Shown: positions 1 through 6,478 of the stretch, piece after piece
Layout: each line of letters begins with the position of its first letter
Numbering within the stretch: position 1 is the stretch's first letter
Assembly (NCBI RefSeq): GCF_022846655.1
Contig: NZ_AP025667.1
Location: 781,001-845,000 of the forward strand
Source: Streptomyces seoulensis
GTDB lineage: Bacteria > Actinomycetota > Actinomycetes > Streptomycetales > Streptomycetaceae
Direction: 5' to 3'
Length of the DNA stretch: 64,000 bases
Translations under genes and position numbers: made by a program
The notes under the pieces: model-generated
Databases searched by the model: none
Told to the model about the DNA's origin: nothing
Seen by the model: the letters and a program-made list of their open reading frames with translations, nothing else

Positions 1-510
1 GGGCGGCGTCGGTGGCTTGACCGGCGCGGGGGCCAGCTCGGCAGGAGCGGACGCGGGGGCCGGAACCGGCGGGGTGTCGGTGCGGTGCAACTCGACTTCT
101 GGCGCCGCCGGTTCGGGCTCAGTGCAGGTGTCCTCGGGGGCAGCCGCCGGGGTGGGGGTGTGGACGAGGAGGGTGCCGCCGAGGAAGGCGAGGGCGGGCC
201 ACCCGGCGACCAGGATGCGGAGCCAGGCGGGCACGTGATCGAGGTCGAGGAGTCCGGCGGTGGCGATGTTCGCGCCGAGGGAGGCGGCGAGCGCGATCGT
301 GAACCAGGTCCACGAGGCCCCGTCCCGACCGATCCGCAGTCGACGCCACGCGGCGACGAGCAGCAGGTCGACAGAGATCGGGTAGGCCCATGCCTTCCAG
401 CCCGACTGACCGGCAGCGGCGGCCAGATCATGCAGGTGAGCGAAGGACAGAGCCCCAGCGATCACAGCCTGAACGAGAACGGCGTCGGGGCGACGGAGAG
501 TGCGGTTCAC
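1..510 (-). CDS. DUF2637 (SpdB-like) membrane protein, C-terminus cut by window edge
   Basis: The minus-strand frame starts at a GTG (510) and stays open for 170 codons to the window edge. It begins MNRTLRRPDAV and shows four hydrophobic segments within about the first 120 residues, then a proline/alanine-rich tail. This matches DUF2637 proteins, which accompany TraB pumps in Streptomyces conjugative plasmids and AICEs and are linked to spreading of the element between mycelial compartments (Spd function). It lies 5 bases downstream of the zinc-ribbon gene, so it is probably in the same transcript as the TraB-like gene. Function is inferred from family and context; the true end is not visible. 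Confidence 0.75.
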   Translation of the reverse strand, partial: MNRTLRRPDAVLVQAVIAGALSFAHLHDLAAAAGQSGWKAWAYPISVDLLLVAAWRRLRIGRDGASWTWFTIALAASLGANIATAGLLDLDHVPAWLRILVAGWPALAFLGGTLLVHTPTPAAAPEDTCTEPEPAAPEVELHRTDTPPVPAPASAPAELAPAPVKPPTPP

Positions 511-515
511 GGCGA

Positions 516-692
516 TCACTCCCCGTCCGGTGCTTCGCCGGTGCCTAGGCAGGTCAGGCACAAGGCGGCCTGTCGGTCCTCGGTGGCGCGGCCCTTGCGG
601 GCGCCGACGCGAACGGTCTCGGTGATGTCCCCGTTGCCGGAGCAGTCCGGGCAGGCGGTCGGCTTCGGCGGGGTCTTCTTGCGCGTGGCCAT
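516..692 (-). CDS. 58-residue zinc-ribbon protein
   Basis: A 58-codon minus-strand gene starting MATRKKTPPK. It has two DnaJ-type zinc motifs, CPDCSGNG at residues 14-21 and CLTCLGTG at residues 45-52, spaced so that four cysteines could bind one zinc. A lysine-rich start suggests nucleic-acid or protein contact. It sits 11 bases downstream of the TraB-like gene and 5 bases upstream of the DUF2637 gene, the position where pSAM2-like elements commonly carry such a mini-protein. The precise job is unknown. The longer open frame covering 516-1883 is only an overlapping shadow; the tight operon spacing supports the ATG at 692. Confidence 0.7.
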   Translation of the reverse strand: MATRKKTPPKPTACPDCSGNGDITETVRVGARKGRATEDRQAALCLTCLGTGEAPDGE

Positions 693-703
693 GACTGCCC
701 CTC

Positions 704-2044
704 CTAGTCCGTGACCGGGAACGGCTTGACCAGCGACGGACCCGGAAGCGGGACGCTCGCGGGGACGTGGGGCCGGTAGGGGTCGAGGCTGGGGAAGTCG
801 GGCACGAGGTGCGCGAACTCCCGGCACACGGCAGCCGCTTCGATACGGGTGGTGTGAGGGGTGCGGATCTTCGTCCAGCCCCCGGAGGAGTCGGCGGCCA
901 CGGCGGTGCCGGGGCGTTCGGCGGGGATGAAGGAGGCGGCCATCACGGCGTCCGGGGCCACGTCCGCCAGACCCATTTCGGCGGTCTGCTTGTCGTTGAC
1001 CCGATGCACCACCCGCCCGGTGAGCTGGGCACGGAGCATGGTCGCGCCGCGTCCGAGTTCGGAGCCGAAGCGCTGCCCGCACACCTCCAGATAGATCCCG
1101 ACGGCACGCGCCATCTGGGCCAACCGGATCAGGGCGGTGACGATCCGCTCTCGGCGTTCCTCGTCCTTCTTGGAGGAGATCAGGAACAGCTCTGCCACCT
1201 CGTCCACCAGGACGATGACCGGGACGGGGCGTAGGCCGGCGGGCAGGTCCCACATGTCCGAGACGCCGTGCAGGCTCAGCAGGTCGAACCGGGATTCCAT
1301 CTCCGCCACCAGCACATCCAGCAGGGAGGCGGAGTCGTCCGGGGTGGTCGCCAGCGCGGACAGCCGAGCCGCGTAGGCGGAGTGCTCCACCCCGCGCTTG
1401 CAGTCGATCCCGACCAGGGCCACCGGCAGCTTGGCCAGACCCTTGATCAGGTTGCGCTGATAGACCGACTTCCCGGAGTTGTTCGCGCCCAGGGTGAGCG
1501 CCATCGGGATCTGGCGATAGTCCCGCAGGAACGCGGTCCCGTCCTCCCGCAGCGCCACCGGCACGGTCAGTCCCTCGGGGCGGGCCCGGCGCGGCATCCG
1601 GACCCGGCGGAGCACGTCGTAGCCGGTCATCCGGAGTTCGACGTGGCCCGGCTTGGTCTCCGCGACGGTCACCGAGTGCACACCCCAGGCGTGGCGTAGC
1701 CGCTCCGAGGCGGCCACCAGGTCGGCCGGTTCCAGGCCGGCGGGGAGGCGGAGGGTGACGCGGAGGCCGGTGGAGGTGCCCCGGACGTGGCGGACCTTCG
1801 GCGGGACCGGCTGAACTTCGGTGTGGGCGATGTTCCGCGCCAGGAAGGCCCGCAGGCGGGACGGCTGAACCGTCAGCCCGCACACGTCCATCGTGGAGCG
1901 GTAGGTGAAGGAGAACCGGCCCCAGGTGACCGGCAGCCCGACCAGCGACCAGTACACGCGCGGGGCGTACACCTTCGCGTAGCCGAGACCGCCGGCCCCC
2001 GCTAATGCTCCCGTGGTCTCCAGGACCGTGGACAGGTCGGTCAT
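704..2044 (-). CDS. TraB/FtsK-SpoIIIE-type DNA translocase
   Basis: The 446-residue protein has a Walker A motif GANNSGKS at residues 186-193 and a Walker B strand VIVLVDEVAEL near 276-286, followed by an FtsK-type C-terminal half. The first ~60 residues contain a weakly hydrophobic stretch that may contact the membrane. Actinomycete TraB proteins are hexameric ATPases that move double-stranded DNA between cells during mycelial conjugation, unlike relaxase-based systems. Length and gene order fit the short TraB/FtsK proteins of AICEs. The start ATG at 2044 lies 2 bases after the stop of the upstream gene, so the two are probably translated together. A chromosomal FtsK is unlikely because the four-helix membrane domain is absent. 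Confidence 0.85.
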   Translation of the reverse strand: MTDLSTVLETTGALAGAGGLGYAKVYAPRVYWSLVGLPVTWGRFSFTYRSTMDVCGLTVQPSRLRAFLARNIAHTEVQPVPPKVRHVRGTSTGLRVTLRLPAGLEPADLVAASERLRHAWGVHSVTVAETKPGHVELRMTGYDVLRRVRMPRRARPEGLTVPVALREDGTAFLRDYRQIPMALTLGANNSGKSVYQRNLIKGLAKLPVALVGIDCKRGVEHSAYAARLSALATTPDDSASLLDVLVAEMESRFDLLSLHGVSDMWDLPAGLRPVPVIVLVDEVAELFLISSKKDEERRERIVTALIRLAQMARAVGIYLEVCGQRFGSELGRGATMLRAQLTGRVVHRVNDKQTAEMGLADVAPDAVMAASFIPAERPGTAVAADSSGGWTKIRTPHTTRIEAAAVCREFAHLVPDFPSLDPYRPHVPASVPLPGPSLVKPFPVTD

Positions 2045-2046
2045 GG

Positions 2047-2376
2047 TCAGACCGCCGGGGTGATCGCCACGGCGCGGAACGAGATGCCGTGCCGCTTCTG
2101 GCCGTTGAACTCGTTCTCCCAGTCCCGCGCCTTCAGCCCCACGACCCGGACCGGGGTACCCGGCGCCAGACCCTCCGGGCAGCCGGTTTCCGGGACGGTC
2201 ACCTGGTAGAGGTTGCCCTCACCCTCGTCCGAGACCAGCAGGCCCACGGTCGACATGTCCGCGCCGGTCTCCCGGTCCACGGCCCGCTCCCCGGTCTTCT
2301 TGTTGACCATCTTGGGCTCCGGCGCGGTCGCCACGAACACCACGGCGGTCGAAAGGTCGATCTTGAACGACGGCAT
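2047..2376 (-). CDS. Small conserved protein of the transfer operon, function unknown
   Basis: This 109-residue protein starts MPSFKIDLS. The ATG at 2376 was chosen because a GAGGG sequence lies 9 bases upstream; an in-frame ATG at 2385 touches that site and would leave no spacing. The product has no signal peptide or membrane segment and looks like a compact beta-rich fold. A similar protein precedes the FtsK gene in many Streptomyces integrated elements, but I know of no assigned function. It is the first gene of the minus-strand operon and its upstream region carries the repeated GntR-type operators, so it and the TraB-like gene are probably repressed by the divergent regulator. Confidence 0.65.
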   Translation of the reverse strand: MPSFKIDLSTAVVFVATAPEPKMVNKKTGERAVDRETGADMSTVGLLVSDEGEGNLYQVTVPETGCPEGLAPGTPVRVVGLKARDWENEFNGQKRHGISFRAVAITPAV

Positions 2377-2412
2377 AGGGCCCATCCCTCGCTCTTGGAA
2401 GCCGCCCGATGC

Positions 2413-2550
2413 GGCCTCTCTAGACATCTTCAGCATGAGGGCGCCTGTCTAGAGATGTCAAGGAGGATGTATAGAGATGTTGGTGAAGCCGGATCGCGGT
2501 CACACGCACAGAGCGGGTGACCTAGCCATGGCCTAGGCTGTCTAGAGAAG
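2413..2550. promoter_or_regulatory. Repeated TGTCTAGAGA operator cluster between transfer operon and GntR gene
   Basis: Four related decamers sit between the divergent genes: TCTCTAGACA on the reverse orientation at about 2417-2426, TGTCTAGAGA at 2446-2455, TGTATAGAGA at 2468-2477 and TGTCTAGAGA at 2539-2548. A near-palindrome, CCTAGCCATGGCCTAGG, lies at 2521-2537. The core GT-N-TA-N-A resembles operators of HutC-type GntR regulators. The placement suggests that the product of the adjacent regulator gene controls both directions, as KorSA does in pSAM2. Confidence 0.6.
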
Positions 2551-2566
2551 AGAGGAGGACTCCCGA

Positions 2567-3325
2567 ATGGCGAACACCGACGACGATCGTCGGCCCAAGT
2601 ACCAGCGGATCGCGGACTCCCTGCGCGAGGCGATCCAGTCGGGCGAGTACGGTCCGGGTGATCGGCTTCCGGGAGAGAACGAGCTGATGGCCGCGCACGG
2701 CGTGGCCCGCATGACCGCACGACAAGCGCTGAGCGTGCTCCGTGACGAGGGTGCGGTCGAGGCCCGCAAGGGTGCCGGCGTCTTCGTCCGGGACTTCAGG
2801 CCGCTTCGGCGTCGAGGCATCCAGCGGTTGTCCCAGAAGCAGTGGGGCAGCGGCCGGTCGATCTGGTCCGCCGACACTGAGAACCGTGCCCTTGAAGTCG
2901 ATCAGGTCACAGTGTGCGAAGAGGTCGCGCCGGATCACGTCAGCGCCGTTCTAGACCTCGGTGATGACGAGCGGGTGTGCGTCAGGCGCCGGCGCTTCGT
3001 CCTCGATGGCAAGCCCGTCCTGCTCGCAACGAGCTACCTGCCCATGTCGCTGGTCGCCGGTTCCGCGATCACCCAGGAAGACACGGGGCCGGGCGGCACC
3101 TACGCCAGGCTTGCCGAACTCGGATACAAGCCGGTGCACTTCCGCGAGGAGGTCCGCTCCCGCATGCCGTCGAAGGACGAGACATCCCGGCTGAGCATGT
3201 CCTCGGGCACGCCGGCCATCCTGATTTGCCGCACCGCGTTCGCGGATGAGGGGCGCCCCGTCGAGATCAACGAGATGACTCTCGACGCCGCTTCGTACAT
3301 CTTGGAGTACGACTTCGACGCGTGA
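2567..3325 (+). CDS. GntR-family (HutC/UTRA) transcriptional regulator
   Basis: A 252-residue regulator beginning MANTDDDRR, with the ATG preceded by a GAGGAGG site. Residues ~10-75 form the GntR winged helix (YQRIADSLREAI, then GDRLPGENELM and MTARQALSVL), and residues ~95-250 form the UTRA ligand-binding domain ending ILEYDFDA. Family members bind short operators as dimers and release them on ligand binding; KorSA of pSAM2 is the closest functional analogy, repressing replication and transfer genes. It is divergent from the TraB operon with repeated operator-like sites between. Its stop is directly adjacent to that of the convergent NERD gene, with no spacer. The ligand is unknown. Confidence 0.88.
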   Translation: MANTDDDRRPKYQRIADSLREAIQSGEYGPGDRLPGENELMAAHGVARMTARQALSVLRDEGAVEARKGAGVFVRDFRPLRRRGIQRLSQKQWGSGRSIWSADTENRALEVDQVTVCEEVAPDHVSAVLDLGDDERVCVRRRRFVLDGKPVLLATSYLPMSLVAGSAITQEDTGPGGTYARLAELGYKPVHFREEVRSRMPSKDETSRLSMSSGTPAILICRTAFADEGRPVEINEMTLDAASYILEYDFDA

Positions 3326-3997
3326 TCAGCCGGACCAGGTGCGCGCTTGCCTTGCCACCGCGTAGATGTGGGCCACCTGATCGGTCGAGAGCGTCGGTGT
3401 CAGCCCAGACAGAACCCGGTCTAGGTGCTCGACCTCCAAGACGAGGACCGGCGGGTTGGCGCTCTTGACGGTCAGCTTTGCCGCGTCCACGACGGAGATC
3501 ACGGGGCGTACGGACACCTCGAATCCACAGGGTGTGGACAGGGCGCGGGAGACTCTGCGGGCCTCGGACTGGCTGGCGGCGATGTGGCGGGTGGGGGCGC
3601 CGTTCACGGTGATTGCTCGGTCTCCGTACCAGAGGGTCTTGCCCGGGTGCCGCTTGGAGTTGATGGCGAAGACGCCGGCGGGACCGATGGCTATGTGGTC
3701 GATGTCCGTCCCAGTGGCCCACTGAACGGCGTGTAAGGTGAGCCAGCCGTGGCTACGAAGCCTCCGGAGCCGTCTGGCGGTGAGCTGCTCGCCCCTGAGA
3801 CCGGAAGCCCAGCTATAGACGTCCGTGTGGGGTCGCCATCGGTCGATCAGTCTCAGTACGGGGTTTGGCTGTAGCTCCCGGATCTTGCGGCGCACCGCAT
3901 CGCCCGGCCGGTTCCGTGCCAAGTCATCCGGCAACGACTGCCCCCTGCCCCCTTGCGCGTGCCTGCCCTGACCACCAGGCGACCACGGAGGCGGCAC
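3326..3997 (-). CDS. NERD (nuclease-related) domain protein
   Basis: The 223-codon frame contains a NERD-domain core (TDIDHIAIGPAGVFAINSK, roughly residues 98-116), the beta-alpha-beta part of a PD-(D/E)xK-like nuclease fold, followed by GKTLWYGD. Family members are found alone or fused to helicase and kinase domains; the biochemical activity of most is not established. The N-terminal ~25 residues are glycine/glutamine-rich and may not be translated, so the true start could be downstream of 3997. It converges on the GntR gene with no spacer. It may be cargo of the element or the first chromosomal gene to its right. Confidence 0.65.
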   Translation of the reverse strand: MPPPWSPGGQGRHAQGGRGQSLPDDLARNRPGDAVRRKIRELQPNPVLRLIDRWRPHTDVYSWASGLRGEQLTARRLRRLRSHGWLTLHAVQWATGTDIDHIAIGPAGVFAINSKRHPGKTLWYGDRAITVNGAPTRHIAASQSEARRVSRALSTPCGFEVSVRPVISVVDAAKLTVKSANPPVLVLEVEHLDRVLSGLTPTLSTDQVAHIYAVARQARTWSG

Positions 3998-4568
3998 CCC
4001 TGCCCAGACCGGGACCAGCCACGAGTTGTTACAGGTTTCTCTACCTCATCAAGCCCCGGCTGCGCTCCGCTCCGCCGGGCGCGCTCCCGGCTCCGCTGCG
4101 GGCGGCGCTCCTGCCTTCGGCCCGCTCTGCCCGCGCTGCGCCGACGCGCGCCCACGCGTGAAGGGGCCGGAGGTCATGAGTCGATCACCGCATAGGGCGG
4201 GTCACGGTCAAGGCGATGCCTCCGGCGGGGGGATCGGCCGGCACCGGGGGGAGGGGGCACCGATGCCGCCCGCGGGTCCGTAGTGGTGTGCGTGGGGTGC
4301 TCCCGTCCCGTACGCCATCGACCCAGGCAGAGCCGAGCAGACGCGGCCCATGGCGTCCAGGTCGTTCGTACGGTGGCGCGCTCCACCTGGACGCCATGAA
4401 CCACGCCCACTCCACGGTGTGTGGGTCGACGGCGTACGGGACGGGAGCCGGGTGGGTGATGCTAGTTGGCTGGTTGAGGCTGAGATCACAGGGCTCCTCA
4501 GCTATTGCTATGTAGTGATCAGTCCGGATGGGTAGTGTGTAGAGGCTCACCTCGAAGCGGAGGTCTCG
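3998..4568. other. Gene-free interval with GC-rich repeats and a long inverted repeat
   Basis: No frame here looks like a protein. Positions about 4050-4150 are low-complexity GC-rich sequence with short stems such as CCCGGC...GCCGGG, the type common near Streptomyces plasmid origins. Positions 4299-4448 hold the long inverted repeat listed separately. The last 40 bases hold a GGAGG site that decides the hicA start. The sequence after 4460 is visibly poorer in G+C than the flanks, which fits an acquired segment. Confidence 0.6.
4299..4448 (-). repeat. Long inverted repeat, 64-base arms, possible structured RNA or replication hairpin
   Basis: Arm 4299-4362 pairs with arm 4385-4448 without any gap, around a 22-base loop. 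The outer 27 bases match at 26 positions and the innermost 13 (ATGGCGTCCAGGT) match perfectly; overall 51 of 64 positions pair. Of the nine transition-type differences, eight are C-to-T or A-to-G in the direction that makes G-U pairs if the minus strand is the RNA, giving 59 of 64 possible pairs. That bias points to a folded minus-strand transcript, or a hairpin used as single-stranded DNA, for example a second-strand origin like sti of pIJ101. No promoter is identified. Confidence 0.7.
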
Positions 4569-4817
4569 TTGAGTCCAGTACCGGGCTTCCCGGCCATGCC
4601 AGCAGGCAAGCTGCTGAAGATCTTGGAGAGGCTTGGTTACCGGGAGGTGCCAGATAGTGGCAAGGGGAGTCACACTTGGCTGGAGGCGGAGAGTCGGCCG
4701 CGAATCCGCTGGGCGTTCCACAAGAGAGAACTTGCACCTATCGAGGTCCGGAACGTATTGATGCAGCAGGCAGGCTTGTCGCTGCAAGAGGCCAGGAAGG
4801 CGGTTGGTAATGGCTGA
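4569..4817 (+). CDS. hicA: HicA-family toxin (mRNA interferase)
   Basis: An 82-residue protein with the HicA/YcfA fold (alpha-beta-beta-beta-alpha): KLLKILERLGY at residues 14-24, the catalytic-type Gly-Ser-His at ~33-35 (GKGSHTWL), a basic strand RPRIRWAFH and the C-terminal helix EVRNVLMQQAGLSLQEA. HicA toxins bind RNA through a double-stranded-RNA-binding-like fold and cleave mRNA using the histidine. The TTG at 4569 is preferred because GGAGG lies 5 bases upstream; the internal ATG at 4596 has no ribosome site and would remove the usual proline-rich lead. The last 8 bases overlap the next gene, as expected for coupled toxin-antitoxin translation. Confidence 0.82.
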   Translation: MSPVPGFPAMPAGKLLKILERLGYREVPDSGKGSHTWLEAESRPRIRWAFHKRELAPIEVRNVLMQQAGLSLQEARKAVGNG

Positions 4818-5445
4818 CGAAGTCGTTCACGTCTTGCTGACTGACTACGGTCAGTACGGATGGGGTGTCACGAGTCCACAGCTCCCGGAGCTGGCTGGCG
4901 GGCGAGAGTCGTACAAGGAACTGCGCGATGACCTTGACGACATCTTGGCCTTCGGGGGAGTCCCTGAGGGCGCCAAGGTGATCGTCCACCGTCAGAAGTA
5001 CGCCGTCGACCCTGGTGGTGAACACGCGTGCTTCATTCGGATCGCGAATGACGAGGTTGAGTTTGATCGCATTGAGGCAGCAATGCGCCTAGCTGGCGTA
5101 CTCAACGATCCTGCTCAACGGACGAGGATCATGTCCGGTCCTAGCATCTCTACAGGTGAGCGACTCTTCATCTGCGCGGTTCCTGGTGACACTCTCCGTT
5201 GGCTGTCTGACCAGCTTGTCACTGGTGAGGTTGCCTCGATCATCACGAGCCTGGCGGATGACATGCTCGGTGGGAAGTTGATCCGCGAAATGCCCATCGC
5301 TCATGGTTGCGAGGGTGATGAGCCGGACGACGAGTGGCACTCACTCAGCGAATCAGGGCTGACGCCAGACTCCACACTCGGTGATCTGATCATGGCGGTC
5401 GATGCTGGGCGCGTTTCGGACGACGCTCTCCTCGTGACCTGCTGA
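4810..5445 (+). CDS. hicB: HicB-like antitoxin with an unusually long C-terminal region
   Basis: A 211-residue protein starting MADEVVHVLL. Residues 1-60 resemble the partial RNase H fold of HicB antitoxins (YGWGVTSPQLPELAGG, then ELRDDLDDILAF). Most HicB proteins are 70-150 residues and end in a helix-turn-helix or ribbon-helix-helix DNA-binding domain; here residues ~70-211 are acidic and show no such motif that I recognise. The ATG at 4810 overlaps the end of hicA by 8 bases. The probable job is to block HicA; the extra domain may do something else. Codon use is less G+C-biased than the neighbours, which suggests acquisition. The HicB assignment is less sure than that of HicA. Confidence 0.65.
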   Translation: MADEVVHVLLTDYGQYGWGVTSPQLPELAGGRESYKELRDDLDDILAFGGVPEGAKVIVHRQKYAVDPGGEHACFIRIANDEVEFDRIEAAMRLAGVLNDPAQRTRIMSGPSISTGERLFICAVPGDTLRWLSDQLVTGEVASIITSLADDMLGGKLIREMPIAHGCEGDEPDDEWHSLSESGLTPDSTLGDLIMAVDAGRVSDDALLVTC

Positions 5446-5462
5446 GTCACCCCGAACCATTA

Positions 5463-5491
5463 GTACGGTCCGACCTTGCGTCGGGCCGTAC
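5463..5491 (+). terminator. Terminator-like hairpin after hicB
   Basis: GTACGGTCCGAC (5463-5474) pairs with GTCGGGCCGTAC (5480-5491) over 12 positions, one of them G-U, around a 5-base loop, 18 bases after the hicB stop. There is no clear T run after it, as is common in Streptomyces. Confidence 0.6.
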
Positions 5492-5574
5492 GTGTGTTGT
5501 GGCCTCTCCTGCGCCGCGCTTGAAGGTCCAGGACTGAGCGGCAGTGGCAGCGCCTGCTGACGGTGTCCTCGTTG

Positions 5575-5655
5575 CAGCAGCCAGCAGCCAGCAGCCAGCA
5601 GCCAGCAGCCAGCAGCCAGCAGCCAGCAGCCAGCAGCCAGCAGCCAGCAGCCAGC
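5575..5655. repeat. Heptanucleotide tandem repeat (CAGCAGC)n
   Basis: Eleven exact copies of CAGCAGC plus four further bases, 81 bp in total, between hicB and mtrA. It is not in a plausible gene; the minus-strand frames through it only encode a repeated Ala-Ala-Gly-Cys-Trp-Leu-Leu pattern. A perfect array like this is prone to slippage and could differ in copy number between strains. Confidence 0.9.
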
Positions 5656-5732
5656 CTGCACAGTGCTGACATCCGCCCCTGACATCAACGTCCACGGACA
5701 GGGGCAGACAGTGACCGCTCGGTACGACTATC

Positions 5733-5748
5733 GTCACAGGCCAGTGAC
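5733..5748. promoter_or_regulatory. Candidate MtrA box upstream of mtrA
   Basis: GTCACAGGCCAGTGAC fits the Streptomyces MtrA consensus GTNAC-n6-GTNAC and ends 39 bases before the mtrA start. A further single GTGAC occurs at 5711-5715. The placement suggests autoregulation. Confidence 0.55.
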
Positions 5749-5787
5749 GTGCCTCACCTGCGGCTCTGTCGTCGTTATGAGAATGGG

Positions 5788-6477
5788 ATGATGTCGTTTA
5801 TGAAGGGACGAGTCCTTGTCGTCGACGACGACACAGCACTGGCCGAGATGTTGGGCATCGTGCTGCGTGGTGAAGGTTTTGAGCCGTCTTTCGTTGCCGA
5901 CGGGGACAAGGCGCTGGCCGCTTTCCGGGAGGCCAAGCCCGATCTGGTGCTGCTTGACCTGATGCTGCCCGGACGGGACGGCATCGAGGTCTGCCGCCTG
6001 ATCAGGGCGGAGTCCGGTGTGCCCATCGTGATGCTGACCGCCAAGAGCGACACGGTCGATGTCGTCGTGGGCCTGGAGTCGGGCGCTGACGACTACATCG
6101 TGAAGCCGTTCAAGCCGAAGGAGCTGGTGGCCCGTATCCGGGCGCGGCTGCGGAGGTCGGAGGAGCCGGCGCCTGAGCAGCTCACCATCGGTGACCTGGT
6201 GATCGACGTGGCCGGGCACTCCGTGAAGCGGAGCGGGCAGTCGATCGCGCTGACCCCGCTCGAGTTCGACCTGCTGGTCGCGCTCGCGCGCAAGCCGTGG
6301 CAGGTGTTCACCCGCGAGGTGCTGCTGGAGCAGGTCTGGGGCTACCGGCACGCCGCCGACACCCGGCTGGTCAACGTGCATGTGCAGCGGCTGCGTTCCA
6401 AGGTCGAGAAGGACCCGGAGCGGCCGGAGATCGTGGTGACCGTCCGGGGCGTGGGCTACAAGGCCGGACCGAGCTGA
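5788..6477 (+). CDS. mtrA: Response regulator MtrA
   Basis: A 229-residue OmpR/PhoB-type regulator. The receiver domain (residues ~7-120) has the acidic pocket DDD at 13-15, phospho-acceptor Asp57 (VLLDLML), switch Thr84 and Lys106; residues ~130-229 are the winged-helix DNA-binding domain ending VRGVGYKAGPS. In Streptomyces MtrA controls cell division, development and antibiotic genes, and partners MtrB and LpqB. The start MMSFMKGR (5788) matches the family; the 13 extra codons upstream lie inside the promoter and MtrA box. mtrB begins 2 bases after its stop, so the pair is co-translated. Confidence 0.97.
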   Translation: MMSFMKGRVLVVDDDTALAEMLGIVLRGEGFEPSFVADGDKALAAFREAKPDLVLLDLMLPGRDGIEVCRLIRAESGVPIVMLTAKSDTVDVVVGLESGADDYIVKPFKPKELVARIRARLRRSEEPAPEQLTIGDLVIDVAGHSVKRSGQSIALTPLEFDLLVALARKPWQVFTREVLLEQVWGYRHAADTRLVNVHVQRLRSKVEKDPERPEIVVTVRGVGYKAGPS

Positions 6478-6478
6478 C

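Larger units (their letters stand above)
1..3325. mobile_element. Actinomycete integrative/conjugative element-like module (partial)
   Basis: The minus-strand run DUF2637 membrane protein, zinc-ribbon mini-protein, TraB/FtsK-type ATPase and a ~110-residue unknown protein, facing a divergent GntR/UTRA regulator, is the usual transfer-and-control core of pSAM2-like elements (AICEs) in Streptomyces. In such elements replication, excisionase and integrase genes lie beyond the DUF2637 gene, here to the left of the window, so their presence cannot be judged. I found no tRNA fragment or att repeat inside the window, so the right boundary is unknown; it could fall anywhere up to the mtrA promoter at about 5.7 kb. 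It may be a live element or a decayed remnant. Confidence 0.55.

Noticed and set aside
4185..4787. 200-codon minus-strand frame across the inverted repeat and hicA
   Set aside because: It is antisense to hicA and crosses the palindrome; the plus-strand HicA frame has clear family motifs.
5575..5655. CRISPR array or repeat protein
   Set aside because: Units are 7 bases with no spacers, and the frames through them code only for an Ala-Gly-Cys-Trp-Leu pattern; a simple tandem repeat explains it.
3998..5760. tRNA gene or attachment-site remnant marking the element's right end
   Set aside because: I looked for a T-loop GGTTCGAATCC-like segment on both strands and for repeats shared with the left part and found none.
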